Positions 19,501 through 26,741 of a DNA stretch of 64,000 nucleotides are shown in pieces. How positions within the stretch are numbered: the first letter of the stretch is position 1; each line of letters starts with the position of its first letter. The notes beneath the pieces are model-generated. The model made no database searches and was not told the origin of the DNA. It saw only the letters and a list, made by a program, of their open reading frames with translations. Location: assembly GCF_000478585.1 (NCBI RefSeq), contig NZ_ARWI01000001.1, positions 248,001-312,000 of the forward strand, given 5' to 3'. This DNA is from Thiomicrorhabdus sp. Kp2. Its GTDB lineage: Bacteria > Pseudomonadota > Gammaproteobacteria > Thiomicrospirales > Thiomicrospiraceae. The position numbers were made by a program, and so were the translations under genes.

Positions 19501-20000
19501 GAGCGGTAAAATCCCTTAAATCAGGTAAACAACCCGAATTAAATACGTCTTTACATAGTGGTAGCGAGGTTGACTTAGGTGTTACTGCGTTAATCCCGGA
19601 AGACTATCTACCAGATGTACACACTCGATTGGTTTTTTACAAACGTATAGCCAGCGCCGAATCAAAAGCCGATTTAAGAGAGCTCGAAGTCGAGATGATT
19701 GACCGTTTTGGCCTTTTACCTGAATCGGTTAAACAACTTTTTGCAGTCACTAAAGTTAAATTACTGATTGAACCCATTGGCATTACTAAGTTGGATGCGG
19801 GCGAATCAATGATACGCATACAGTTTAATAACGAACCTAACATTGACCCAATGAAACTGATTAAACTAATCCAATCACAACCCAAGCAATTCCAACTAAA
19901 AGGACAGACTGAACTCTCCTTTTTAGATACAATGCCTGATATTGAACAAAGAATATCCGCAATTGAGCTGATAGTTCGCAGCATCGCTATAGAAAATTGA
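16554..20000 (+). CDS. mfd: Transcription-repair coupling factor Mfd
   Basis: Mfd removes RNA polymerase stalled at DNA lesions and recruits UvrA. The 1148-residue protein has the UvrB-like N-terminal modules, the RNA-polymerase interaction domain (about 465-560, starting LIELDLGSPIVHIDHGVGRY), the RecG-like translocase with Walker A GDVGFGKTE and box II IIDEEHRFG, the TRG region (GAGFMLASHDLEIRGAGELLG) and the C-terminal UvrA-masking domain. A longer frame starts at TTG 16518, but the ATG at 16554 gives exactly the E. coli length. The MITE-like element lies in its promoter region, and csiV follows. Confidence 0.97.
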   Translation: MKKLASLLQTDQITTKGNRSYWAPLNQSESALAIANHAKNLPGLVVVLTENSQIANQLQDSLTFLVNESTDILTFPEWETLPYDQFSPHQDIVSERLKTLYKLPSTQHGILIVPIATVMQKVVPHDYIQQFTFLLKTGDTIDVESFSQQLESASYQRVGQVYEHGEFAVRGAIIDLFPMGSRTPFRIDLFDDEVETIRSFDPETQRSIEQIDKIELLPAKEFNFTKQGIDLFRNNFKEYFGDDSRESQIYKSVSQAQMVGGLEYYLPLFHNSLASLFDYLPKNSLFFDFGKLDETLDHILMDYSERYEIGQHNPDFPLLKPTEILLEPNSFLTQLKPYHRITLETVCSKKTTTTFNTLSLPDLSVQAQSEYPLAKLIAFLDRYKQKVIYSAETTGRRETLLTLLAKYQQRPAIVENWNQALESNSQYCIVVSPLETSIHTEEFSVISETQIFGQTVVQKRRRKRKHNDFDTAVSNLIELDLGSPIVHIDHGVGRYLGLETLEIQGEKKEFLMIEYAGDAKLYVPVSSLHLISRYTGATPETAPLHKLGSDKWEKAKRKAAEKVRDVAAELLDVYAQRAARPGYAFQTPDEAYQRFASSFPFEETPDQQQAIEAVMDDMHSPLPMDRLVCGDVGFGKTEVAMRAAFVAAYDGKQVAMLVPTTLLAHQHLENFRTRFSDWPVRIEVLSRFQTPKQQKQTLEDLKEGKVDIIIGTHKLIQKSVDYQNLGLIIIDEEHRFGVRQKEQLKKMRTEVDVLTMTATPIPRTLNMAMNDLRDLSIIATAPAKRLAVQTFVQEWNDDVVREASLREIRRGGQVYILYNQVDRIEQMVEHIEALIPEAKVTYAHGQMHERELESVMENFYHRRYNILVCTTIIETGIDIPTANTILIHRADKFGLAQLHQLRGRVGRSHHKAYAYMFTAGKAMLTKDAEKRLTAIAKHDTLGAGFMLASHDLEIRGAGELLGDGQSGQIQEIGFGLYSELLERAVKSLKSGKQPELNTSLHSGSEVDLGVTALIPEDYLPDVHTRLVFYKRIASAESKADLRELEVEMIDRFGLLPESVKQLFAVTKVKLLIEPIGITKLDAGESMIRIQFNNEPNIDPMKLIKLIQSQPKQFQLKGQTELSFLDTMPDIEQRISAIELIVRSIAIEN
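16676..16687. repeat. ACCAGGCCTGGT palindrome, copy 4 (in mfd)
   Basis: Exact copy read as (tt)a-cca-ggc-ctg-gtt, encoding Leu-Pro-Gly-Leu-Val. Confidence 0.9.
18288..18299. repeat. Near-copy of the palindrome (11/12) in mfd
   Basis: GCCAGGCCTGGT: only the first base differs from the consensus. It is read in the Ala-Arg-Pro-Gly frame. Confidence 0.7.
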
Positions 20001-20051
20001 TTCTTTAACCATGAACTATGTTTTTAAAACGCTTTATATTAAGAGCTTCAA

Positions 20052-20708
20052 ATGACTAAAAAACCTAATTTTATGCAGTTACTTTTTATCAAAAGCCAGG
20101 TTATGGTTTTTCTCTTTGTGGCTTTTTTTGCCTCATTCACCACACAAGCACAGGCAAAAGCAGACAACTATACGATTGAAGTCATTGTGTTTGAAAGTCT
20201 TGCCTTAAAAGGTTGGACAGAAGAATATTGGCCAGAAGAGTTTGAACGCCCTAATATTGAAGGGAGCACCTCTGTTTTTAGCCGTGGCCAAAAACCCTTG
20301 TGGATTAACGATACGAATAACGCGTTAAATGGCGCCGTTAACCAACTGAACAAAAGAGGCTATCGAGTTTTATTTCACCAGGCCTGGTCACAAATTGCTT
20401 ATGCCAATAAAAAAGCTCCTACCGTTTTAATCGAAGATGACAAAAAGTCTGGGGCGGACATGTTAGGAACCGTGAGACTTTATAAAACACGCTATGCTCA
20501 TGTTGATTTTGACTTAGAGTTTGAAAGACGAATTCCAGATAAAATAATGACGGAATTTTTACAGAATCAAAAAATCACCACAACTGAAACACCAGCGAGC
20601 TGGCGTTTTCACCTTAAAGAATCACGAAAAATTAAACCTGGTGAGTTGCACTATATTGATCACCCACTGTTTGGTGTCCTGGTTAAAATTCAAAAAAATG
20701 AAGAATAA
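20052..20708 (+). CDS. csiV: CsiV family periplasmic protein
   Basis: A 218-residue exported protein encoded 51 bases after mfd. It has an N-terminal hydrophobic signal (about residues 17-35, ending at AQA), a mature start YTIEVIVFESLALKGWTEEYWPE, and the conserved tail RKIKPGELHYIDHPLFGVLV typical of CsiV. CsiV is described in Vibrio as a peptidoglycan-binding protein needed for D-amino-acid-related wall control, and its gene usually follows mfd in gammaproteobacteria. Position and tail support the call; the role in this organism is inferred. Confidence 0.82.
   Translation: MTKKPNFMQLLFIKSQVMVFLFVAFFASFTTQAQAKADNYTIEVIVFESLALKGWTEEYWPEEFERPNIEGSTSVFSRGQKPLWINDTNNALNGAVNQLNKRGYRVLFHQAWSQIAYANKKAPTVLIEDDKKSGADMLGTVRLYKTRYAHVDFDLEFERRIPDKIMTEFLQNQKITTTETPASWRFHLKESRKIKPGELHYIDHPLFGVLVKIQKNEE
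20377..20388. repeat. ACCAGGCCTGGT palindrome, copy 5 (in csiV)
   Basis: Exact copy read as (c)ac-cag-gcc-tgg-t, encoding His-Gln-Ala-Trp, a frame different from the mfd copy. Confidence 0.9.
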
Positions 20709-20786
20709 CCCTACAGATTGAAGCAACGGTAAACTTATAAAAAGAGCCATGATAAGTGGCATGCAAGGGTCTCAAATTGAAAATAA

Positions 20787-21503
20787 TTATTCTAGTGAAT
20801 ATTCAAATTTCTGAGAAACAAATCGTGTTTTAACGGATAGACCAATGTATTGTTCTGGTAAATCCTCTTTTAATTGATAAAAACCCGCAATACTAATCAG
20901 CTCTGGCTCAAATACATAAGCCCTAATCGTAATTTCATCAATATTCATAAAGCCAGAATTACCTGCATAAGCCTTACCATTTAGGCTACCGCCAATATAT
21001 ATATTGCCATCCGCAATAACTTCAGCCCCTAATTCAACATCCCCAAGTACAATCAAATCACAACCTTCAGCATACAGCTGTTCACCAGCATAAACATTTT
21101 GGTGATAAGTATAGGGGGGCGGCGTTTGTTCAGAACTAGAACGCAAGTTCTCAACGTTTGATTGATTACTCAATGCAACTTCAAACAAATCCAATTGATT
21201 CATTTTTTCATTAAAAATCGCAAGACCTGCATAGTGAGCCTGTTCAAATAAAGATTCATCCTCTGTTTTTAAACCTATTGGCAGAAAGTTTAACTGTCTT
21301 AAAACTTCCACTAATTGGGCTAAAAAGGCTGGCTCTGAAGCATCCGTTTCAATAGAAAGAACGCAAGGAACTGAGAAAAACTCATGAGTTTCAATTGGTA
21401 CATAGCGTTTTAGTTCATCACTAATCTTAGCAATATCACAATGTAAAACTTGAATGACTGGTAAAGAAAAGTCGCTCTTTTGAAGATGAATTATTGCGGA
21501 CAT
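20787..21503 (-). CDS. minC: Septum site-determining protein MinC
   Basis: MinC inhibits FtsZ polymerisation away from midcell. The 238-residue protein has the N-terminal FtsZ-inhibiting domain (about 1-110), a polar linker, and the right-handed beta-helix C-terminal domain (VYAGEQLYAEGCDLIVLGDVELGAEVIADG and later Gly turns) that dimerises and binds MinD. It is convergent with csiV, and no minD or minE follows, which departs from the usual minCDE operon. Confidence 0.93.
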   Translation of the reverse strand: MSAIIHLQKSDFSLPVIQVLHCDIAKISDELKRYVPIETHEFFSVPCVLSIETDASEPAFLAQLVEVLRQLNFLPIGLKTEDESLFEQAHYAGLAIFNEKMNQLDLFEVALSNQSNVENLRSSSEQTPPPYTYHQNVYAGEQLYAEGCDLIVLGDVELGAEVIADGNIYIGGSLNGKAYAGNSGFMNIDEITIRAYVFEPELISIAGFYQLKEDLPEQYIGLSVKTRFVSQKFEYSLE

Positions 21504-21587
21504 AATGACTCATTCATAAATAATTCAGAGGAGTCTACAAGAGTGGAAAATCGCTGTCAATCTAGAACCCTCTCACTGTTTTCAAAA

Positions 21588-22235
21588 TTATGTTTTAATG
21601 CGTTTAGGAGGGTTTTCTCTTCTATCATGGTTTGCGCGCCTTCTATCTTGACTATTATGCCGATGCTCTTCTTTGGCTTCACGCCATTCATGTGCATGAG
21701 CATGTCTACGATTATGCCACCCCCTCCTACGATCATAGTATCTACGAATCTGTTTAGAAATTTGAACACGTAGTGTAAATAATAAAAACAGAGTTAAAGT
21801 CATCCCGACCATACATAAACGGCCTATACAGTCATGAGCACATTCAAAGTATTTAGCATCAAACATCGTCACATAAACCACAAAGTCAATACGAATAGAG
21901 TTAATAATGACTAAATACAAATACCCCTCAATCACCCAAATCAGTCGATTGAGCCATGCCGTTGGGTAAGCAATAATGGCCACAGCAAATAACAAAAAAG
22001 CCGCCAAGCCATTACAGCCGTCTAATATCCAAATATTAAAACCATGGTCTAAATAAATTGTATTGCCAACCATTTTGACAGGAATTTCAAACCACTCAAT
22101 CCAAAGTTGGGTTAAATAGATTGTTAAATCCGTTTGTAACGTTTGCACAAAATAGAACGGTGAAAACGACTCTATAAAAAACAGAATAAACAGCAATACT
22201 AACCAAAGTAGATAGCGTATAAGAAACCACAACAC
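21588..22235 (-). CDS. Exosortase/archaeosortase family protein
   Basis: Exosortases are multi-pass transpeptidase-like enzymes that process proteins bearing a C-terminal sorting tail. This short 215-residue member has about five to six helices and the catalytic triad in the family order: Cys74 (DGCNGLAAFLLF), Arg115 (INSIRIDF) and His134 (ECAHDCIGRL). An unusual cytoplasmic tail of about 55 residues (161-215) is rich in Arg and His. The gene lies directly downstream of a C-terminally tagged surface protein, separated by a terminator, so it is probably a dedicated enzyme for that one target. The subtype could not be assigned. Confidence 0.85.
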   Translation of the reverse strand: MLWFLIRYLLWLVLLFILFFIESFSPFYFVQTLQTDLTIYLTQLWIEWFEIPVKMVGNTIYLDHGFNIWILDGCNGLAAFLLFAVAIIAYPTAWLNRLIWVIEGYLYLVIINSIRIDFVVYVTMFDAKYFECAHDCIGRLCMVGMTLTLFLLFTLRVQISKQIRRYYDRRRGWHNRRHAHAHEWREAKEEHRHNSQDRRRANHDRRENPPKRIKT

Positions 22236-22269
22236 TTTAAATACCTCTGTTTATTCTTTTTTAACCAAT

Positions 22270-22306
22270 AAAAAACCCTCGCATGACAATAACATGCAAG
22301 GGTTAG
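22270..22306 (-). terminator. Terminator between surface-protein gene and exosortase
   Basis: Minus-strand stem AACCCTTGCATG / CATGCGAGGGTT followed by TTTTTT. Partial read-through would give low exosortase and high substrate levels. Confidence 0.85.
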
Positions 22307-22324
22307 CTTAGTGAAACTTAATGA

Positions 22325-23896
22325 TTATTTAGACATTTTGTTTCTAACAATCCAACCACCAAGCCCTAAGAAAGCAAGAATCATTAGGATAAGCCCTGAC
22401 TGACTCATAAAGCTTGCTGAACCACCAGATGACGTTGTAGCTGTACCAGTATCGGTACCAGTGTCAATACTTGGAAATGTAGCAGGTGTTGCAATCCAAG
22501 AAGGTACTACATCATCACCCTCATCAGTTGAGACAATCGGTGTCATACGCAATGTAAATGTATTGTTAGCTGCTTCAGGGAAAGTTGTTGGATCTCCCAC
22601 TTCAACAAGGTAAGTTAAACCTAGGTTTAATAAATCCTCAATACCACCTACTGAATATAACGTCACATCTTTTGCAACTTCATTAGCAATATCTTGAACT
22701 TCTTGTTCAGTGATAACCGCAAAACCATCTGCAATACCTTTACGCCACGCAACAGTCTCATCCGTTGGTGAAGGTCCCCAATAAGCCACTAAAGCCGCAT
22801 CCGTTAACGGATTATTGTCATCATCATAAAAGACACCCGTTGGCTCCCACTTACTTGGTAACCAATTACCAAAGATATTCACATAATTACTGTTCATTGC
22901 CGCTGAGGATTGAATAATGGTTCCATTTTCGTCAACATCAATAACATAACCTGCTCTAGTCAAATCAAAAAAACCATTTGGGTGTTTATCATCTTCCTTT
23001 CCAAATAATCCAGCAGAGAAAGTTGCTCTATCGTCTTCAGCAAAAACGTACTGATCCGCATCACCCGCGGTGTAGGATAATTTAACGTCACCAACTCCAT
23101 TGGCGTTTGTAAAGCTTGCACCAATTCCAAAACCAACTTCTACCTTAATACCAGAGTAACGTCTATCACTGTAGTTATTAAGCTTTTGTAAAACCATATA
23201 TTCACGAACAGCAACCTCAGCACCTTCATTAGCATCGACATTGAAGACAAAATCAATTGGTTTGGCTTCTGTACCAGCCATATCTTCTGCTGTTGGTGTT
23301 AGAGCATCAACCTTAAAACGTTTATGTGTCTGGAAAGGGCTATCACAGTAAGTAGGATTAACATTCGCTTCATCAGCAGTATCTAACCAACCCTCATCTT
23401 GAGGATCTGTTCCAGTGTAGTTTCCTTCCTCATCATAATTTTTTGGATCATCACCATTTGTGAAAAAAGAAGTGCTTAAAATACAGCTTGCAGGTTTTCC
23501 ACTACCATTTTGAAGATCTAATGGGCCAGCACTATTTACCACCTTAATTCCATGAGGCTCACCAACAGGCCAATCTTTACCATGTAATGAACCCGTTGTA
23601 TTTCCAGCGCCATCATTAATAAGACTTTTGAAAGTATCTCCCACAACCATTTGACTGTAAACGCCTGTATCAGAATCAAAACTTTTAGCAACTTCTTCAC
23701 CTGTCTCTACATCAACAATCAAAGGGGTAACGTTATCTAAATTTAAACCACCAATACCAAAAGCAACTGGACCATCTTGTGAAGTATAAGCCGTACCAGG
23801 TGCAACACCTATAATCTGCCCAGCGTTAGCGGTTAAACTTGCACACAATAAAGCTACACTTAAACCACTTAATTTAAACTGTTTGTTTAGGTTCAT
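22325..23896 (-). CDS. Exported surface protein with exosortase-type C-terminal signal
   Basis: A 523-residue acidic protein. Signal peptide: LSGLSVALLCASLTANA, then mature GQIIGVAPG. The body is Asp/Gly/Thr-rich with no recognised enzyme motif. The C-terminus has the tripartite sorting pattern: a Thr/Ser/Gly-rich stretch (GTDTGTATTSSGGSAS), the motif FMSQSG, one membrane helix (LILMILAFLGLGGWIV) and a basic end RNKMSK. It lacks Pro-Glu-Pro, so it is not a classic PEP-CTERM. A strong GAGGAGGG ribosome site precedes the ATG. Its neighbours are the exosortase (downstream) and a divergent LuxR-type regulator. It may belong to one of the multi-anchor surface-protein families, but I cannot name one. 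Confidence 0.75.
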   Translation of the reverse strand: MNLNKQFKLSGLSVALLCASLTANAGQIIGVAPGTAYTSQDGPVAFGIGGLNLDNVTPLIVDVETGEEVAKSFDSDTGVYSQMVVGDTFKSLINDGAGNTTGSLHGKDWPVGEPHGIKVVNSAGPLDLQNGSGKPASCILSTSFFTNGDDPKNYDEEGNYTGTDPQDEGWLDTADEANVNPTYCDSPFQTHKRFKVDALTPTAEDMAGTEAKPIDFVFNVDANEGAEVAVREYMVLQKLNNYSDRRYSGIKVEVGFGIGASFTNANGVGDVKLSYTAGDADQYVFAEDDRATFSAGLFGKEDDKHPNGFFDLTRAGYVIDVDENGTIIQSSAAMNSNYVNIFGNWLPSKWEPTGVFYDDDNNPLTDAALVAYWGPSPTDETVAWRKGIADGFAVITEQEVQDIANEVAKDVTLYSVGGIEDLLNLGLTYLVEVGDPTTFPEAANNTFTLRMTPIVSTDEGDDVVPSWIATPATFPSIDTGTDTGTATTSSGGSASFMSQSGLILMILAFLGLGGWIVRNKMSK

Positions 23897-23963
23897 AAAA
23901 ACCCTCCTCTAAATTTATTTATTGTTCTTTACCTTTTTCAATTACATAATAGAGTGATACGCA

Positions 23964-23984
23964 CTATTAGTCACCACCTATTAG
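23964..23984. promoter_or_regulatory. Direct repeat CTATTAG in the divergent promoter region
   Basis: CTATTAG occurs twice, 14 bases apart from start to start, within a run that also contains CACC/GGTG half-sites. It lies between the surface-protein gene and the LuxR-type gene, so it is a candidate operator for that regulator. This is inferred from position only. Confidence 0.4.
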
Positions 23985-24087
23985 GGTGATATTCAAAGTT
24001 AAATTATTAATATTTTCTTACAAATTGATTTGACGCATAAATTTTTGTGGTAATTTAAAAAAAACATTTTTTAGAGAGACTTGATTT

Positions 24088-24867
24088 ATGGAAGGCATTC
24101 TTGATATTGACCTACTTCAACAAACCATTAATATACAATCCTGTTTGATTGAAGGGCATAGCATTGAGGCGATATTTCGTAATAAAGCTGAATTTTTTTT
24201 TGAACAATCTGATGCTGAGTTTGCTGGACTTTCCATCTTACAAAAAGATTGTCTACAATTAGAGTTTATCATTGAAAAAGGCAATGCTTTTCACCAACTT
24301 TTAAAGCGCTATCACCTGCAAAGCCATACCTTAGTTCTAGATTCATACCTTAAAAATAATCGCCAAAAACTAAAAGAAAACCAACTTTTTCTTAAAGAAA
24401 AAAGTCTATTGAGTTTTCTCAGCGACTCTTTAAGTAAAAATAAAATTGGTTATTTTGAAGAAAACAATCAATTCAAAGAAATGATCTCTTTGCCCTTATT
24501 CTCACTAGAAAATCAATTGATTGGTTTTATCTTTTTTTGTTATCTAGGTGACTCTAAACATAACCCTGATAACTTATTAAAAATAAGGACGATGGTTGAA
24601 ACCATTATTCGACCTTTTCACGATATAAAAACCAATTCGTTTCAAGGTAAATGCATTCAAATTCTTACTGATATGCCCTTACTGACATCTAAAGAGAAAC
24701 ATATTTTAAAAAAATTAATGTCTGCTAAAACCTACGCTCAAATTGCAGATGAGATGCACATTAGCGTTAATACGGTTAAAACCCATATTAAACACATCTA
24801 TGCTAAATATGAAGTCAGTTCTAAACTAGAGCTTTCTAACAAAGTTAACTCTGGAAGCCTAATATAA
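24088..24867 (+). CDS. LuxR-type transcriptional regulator with N-terminal GAF-like region
   Basis: The 259-residue cytoplasmic protein has a C-terminal LuxR/FixJ helix-turn-helix (about 198-255: SKEKHILKKLMSAKTYAQIADEM, then ISVNTVKTHIKHIYAKYEV), with the classic VNTVKTH recognition helix. The first 180 residues look like a GAF-type sensory fold (about 20-170), but no ligand-binding motif is recognisable. No receiver aspartate or autoinducer-binding signature is seen. It is divergent from the exosortase substrate gene, suggesting local control of that locus. Confidence 0.8.
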   Translation: MEGILDIDLLQQTINIQSCLIEGHSIEAIFRNKAEFFFEQSDAEFAGLSILQKDCLQLEFIIEKGNAFHQLLKRYHLQSHTLVLDSYLKNNRQKLKENQLFLKEKSLLSFLSDSLSKNKIGYFEENNQFKEMISLPLFSLENQLIGFIFFCYLGDSKHNPDNLLKIRTMVETIIRPFHDIKTNSFQGKCIQILTDMPLLTSKEKHILKKLMSAKTYAQIADEMHISVNTVKTHIKHIYAKYEVSSKLELSNKVNSGSLI

Positions 24868-24910
24868 TAATGCCCGCTTAGTTTAGTTATTTGATTGCAT
24901 TATAGATACA

Positions 24911-24942
24911 AAAAAACCAGTGCTATTCACACTGGCTTTTTA
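24911..24942. terminator. Bidirectional terminator after the LuxR-type gene
   Basis: Stem CCAGTG / CACTGG flanked by A-run and T-run, between convergent genes. Confidence 0.75.
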
Positions 24943-24969
24943 ATTTAAACGCTAAGCACTTGAAATTAA

Positions 24970-25350
24970 TTAGTGCTTGCCACCCCCACCAGAACGATTC
25001 ATTGAACCGCTACCACCATTCATACTTCTATTCCCAGTACGATTATCTGAACGGCCGTCTGATTTACCACCCGCACCATTAGCTTGTTTATTTTTTTCGG
25101 CTTTTTGAAGCTCACCTTCAAGGGTTTTTTGATGCTGATACATATTTTTATTTTGAATTTGCTTTTGATTTACCCCACCACCTTGAGGTATAGCTGGCCC
25201 AACTTGGTCATGTGTTTGCAATTGTGTCTGTTGCTGTGTATTTAACTGAACAGCTTCTTCTGCAAAGACACTAAACGACGCACCTAACACCAAAGCTGAA
25301 CCTAATACAGAGTTTTTCGCAACTTGTTTAACTAAATGATACATTTTCAT
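24970..25350 (-). CDS. Small exported Gln/Asn/Gly-rich basic protein
   Basis: A 126-residue protein with a clear signal peptide (VLGSALVLGASFSVFAE) and no other recognisable domain. The mature part is low-complexity: a Gln/Thr-rich start, a Lys/Gln-rich middle with predicted coil (TLEGELQKAEKNKQ), and a Gly/Arg/Ser/Asn-rich tail ending GGGGKH. GGGAG precedes the ATG at good spacing, supporting a real gene. Its nearness to the exosortase locus may be coincidental. Function unknown; a surface or extracellular role is possible. Confidence 0.75.
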   Translation of the reverse strand: MKMYHLVKQVAKNSVLGSALVLGASFSVFAEEAVQLNTQQQTQLQTHDQVGPAIPQGGGVNQKQIQNKNMYQHQKTLEGELQKAEKNKQANGAGGKSDGRSDNRTGNRSMNGGSGSMNRSGGGGKH

Positions 25351-25513
25351 AATATTCTCCCTTGAATTGAATATGTAATTTATTTACATTTAAATAATAC
25401 ACCCCATTAAGTTAAAAATCACCTTTTTTATTATATTTTAGATAAAAATAAAACCGTTTAATCTCTATAAACCATGAAAACCCCTGTATTTCATACAGTT
25501 GATATTAGAAACC

Positions 25514-25525
25514 ACCAGGCCTGGT
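25514..25525. repeat. ACCAGGCCTGGT palindrome, copy 6 (intergenic)
   Basis: Exact copy, 106 bases from copy 7. Confidence 0.9.
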
Positions 25526-25611
25526 CAACTTAAATTGTATGAAAATAAAGCAAAATTTTAGGCTTAGTGTGAATATTTAGAATAAAAATAAAAAGATGAA
25601 AAGAAATTAAA

Positions 25612-25639
25612 ACAGAGTTACCAGGCCTGGTAACTCTGT
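25612..25639. repeat. 28-bp perfect palindrome centred on ACCAGGCCTGGT (copy 7)
   Basis: The 12-bp motif (25620-25631) is extended on each side by ACAGAGTT / AACTCTGT, giving 14 complementary base pairs. It lies about 40 bases beyond the thiG stop, so as RNA it could form the hairpin ending the thi operon, although the T-run is weak. Confidence 0.85.
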
Positions 25640-25680
25640 AAATTTAATAAAACTTAATAAAACTTAAAAAAAGAAAAGCG

Positions 25681-26529
25681 TTATGAAGATGAGCTATTAT
25701 GATGCCAAAAAGGTGAATCAATTGTAGGAGTGCTTGGTTGAGCCGATGCTTGCTCAGCCATAGCGCCTGAGCAATAAGCCATACGGCCTGCTTCAATAGA
25801 TAGTTTAAAGGCCCCTGCCATTTGCTGGGGATGATTAGCGTGAGCAATAGCCGTATTTAAAAGAATGGCATCAACCCCCATTTCCATCGCTTGTATGGCA
25901 TGAGATGGTTTACCAATACCCGAATCAACAATCATCGTAATATCAGGAAAACGCTCACGTATCGCTTGCAAAGCGTATGGATTTAAAAGCCCTTTACCTG
26001 TTCCTATTGGCGAACCCCAAGGCATAATTACCTCACAACCTAATTCAACTAAATGGCGGGCAATCACTAAATCATCGGTACAATAGGGTAAAACCTTAAA
26101 GCCATCATTTAATAGAATCTCCGTCGCTTTCACTAAATCAATGGGATCAGGCTGTAGGTTGTAATCATCACCGACCAACTCCAATTTGATCCAGTCCGTT
26201 TGAAAGATTTCGCGACTCATCTTAGCCATATTGACAGCCTCTCTAACAGAATGACAACCTGCGGTATTGGGTAAAAGGTGTACCCCTAAAGACTGAATAA
26301 TATTCCAAAAGGCTTGCCCACCCAACTCATTCGGGTTCTGCCTACTTAATGAAAGCGTGACAACTTGTGCGCCTGATGCCTTTATCGATTCTTGCATCAC
26401 CCATGGTGACGGATACAAAGCACTACCAACAAATAAACGACTGGTTAATGGTGTACCGTAGATGGATAGGCTATCATTTTGATTAAGAGTTGAATCCATC
26501 GTAACGGTATTTTGTTCTTGCTGTAACAC
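25681..26529 (-). CDS. thiG: Thiazole synthase
   Basis: ThiG condenses 1-deoxy-xylulose 5-phosphate, the glycine-derived imine and ThiS thiocarboxylate into the thiamine thiazole. The barrel protein shows the Schiff-base Lys in [10 protein letters not shown], the [12 protein letters not shown] phosphate loop and [11 protein letters not shown]. The start is GTG at 26529: it is one base after the thiS stop, and AAGGAGG inside the thiS end is 5 bases upstream. The ATG 42 bases earlier would overlap thiS. The 282-residue form has a 25-residue Ser/Pro-rich C-terminal extension. Confidence 0.96.
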   Translation of the reverse strand: MLQQEQNTVTMDSTLNQNDSLSIYGTPLTSRLFVGSALYPSPWVMQESIKASGAQVVTLSLSRQNPNELGGQAFWNIIQSLGVHLLPNTAGCHSVREAVNMAKMSREIFQTDWIKLELVGDDYNLQPDPIDLVKATEILLNDGFKVLPYCTDDLVIARHLVELGCEVIMPWGSPIGTGKGLLNPYALQAIRERFPDITMIVDSGIGKPSHAIQAMEMGVDAILLNTAIAHANHPQQMAGAFKLSIEAGRMAYCSGAMAEQASAQPSTPTIDSPFWHHNSSSS

Positions 26530-26530
26530 T

Positions 26531-26728
26531 TCAACCTCCTTGAATGGCACCAACCACAACAATATTGTCATCGTCTTTTAACCACGTTGCTTTGTAGTCA
26601 GACTGTGGTAAAAACTCATCATTAAGCAATACCGCAAAAGGCGGTGTTGCCTTGTAGAACTCTAGGGCAAAGGTCATGTTTATCTCTTCTTCAAAGCTAA
26701 AGTTTTGTTGATTAATTATTATGTTCAT
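26531..26728 (-). CDS. thiS: Sulfur carrier protein ThiS
   Basis: A 65-residue ubiquitin-like protein ending in VVVGAIQGG; the terminal Gly-Gly is adenylated and thiocarboxylated to donate sulfur to ThiG. The start [15 protein letters not shown] is typical; a frame 7 codons longer exists but adds a non-family N-terminus. It lies between thiO and thiG in one operon. Confidence 0.95.
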   Translation of the reverse strand: MNIIINQQNFSFEEEINMTFALEFYKATPPFAVLLNDEFLPQSDYKATWLKDDDNIVVVGAIQGG

Positions 26729-26741
26729 CTTTATAACCTTG

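Larger units (their letters stand above)
25351..25680. other. Intergenic region between the Gly-rich protein gene and thiG
   Basis: 330 AT-rich bases, containing two exact ACCAGGCCTGGT copies 106 bases apart, one inside a 28-bp palindrome. No coding sequence is seen. Confidence 0.8.

Noticed and set aside
21480-21773. A 97-codon plus-strand frame opposite the exosortase gene tail
   Set aside because: It arises from the Arg/His-rich tail read in reverse; no signal or homology.
26531-26571. Upstream ATG start for thiG at 26571
   Set aside because: It would overlap thiS by 41 bases, while GTG 26529 has a perfect ribosome-binding site.
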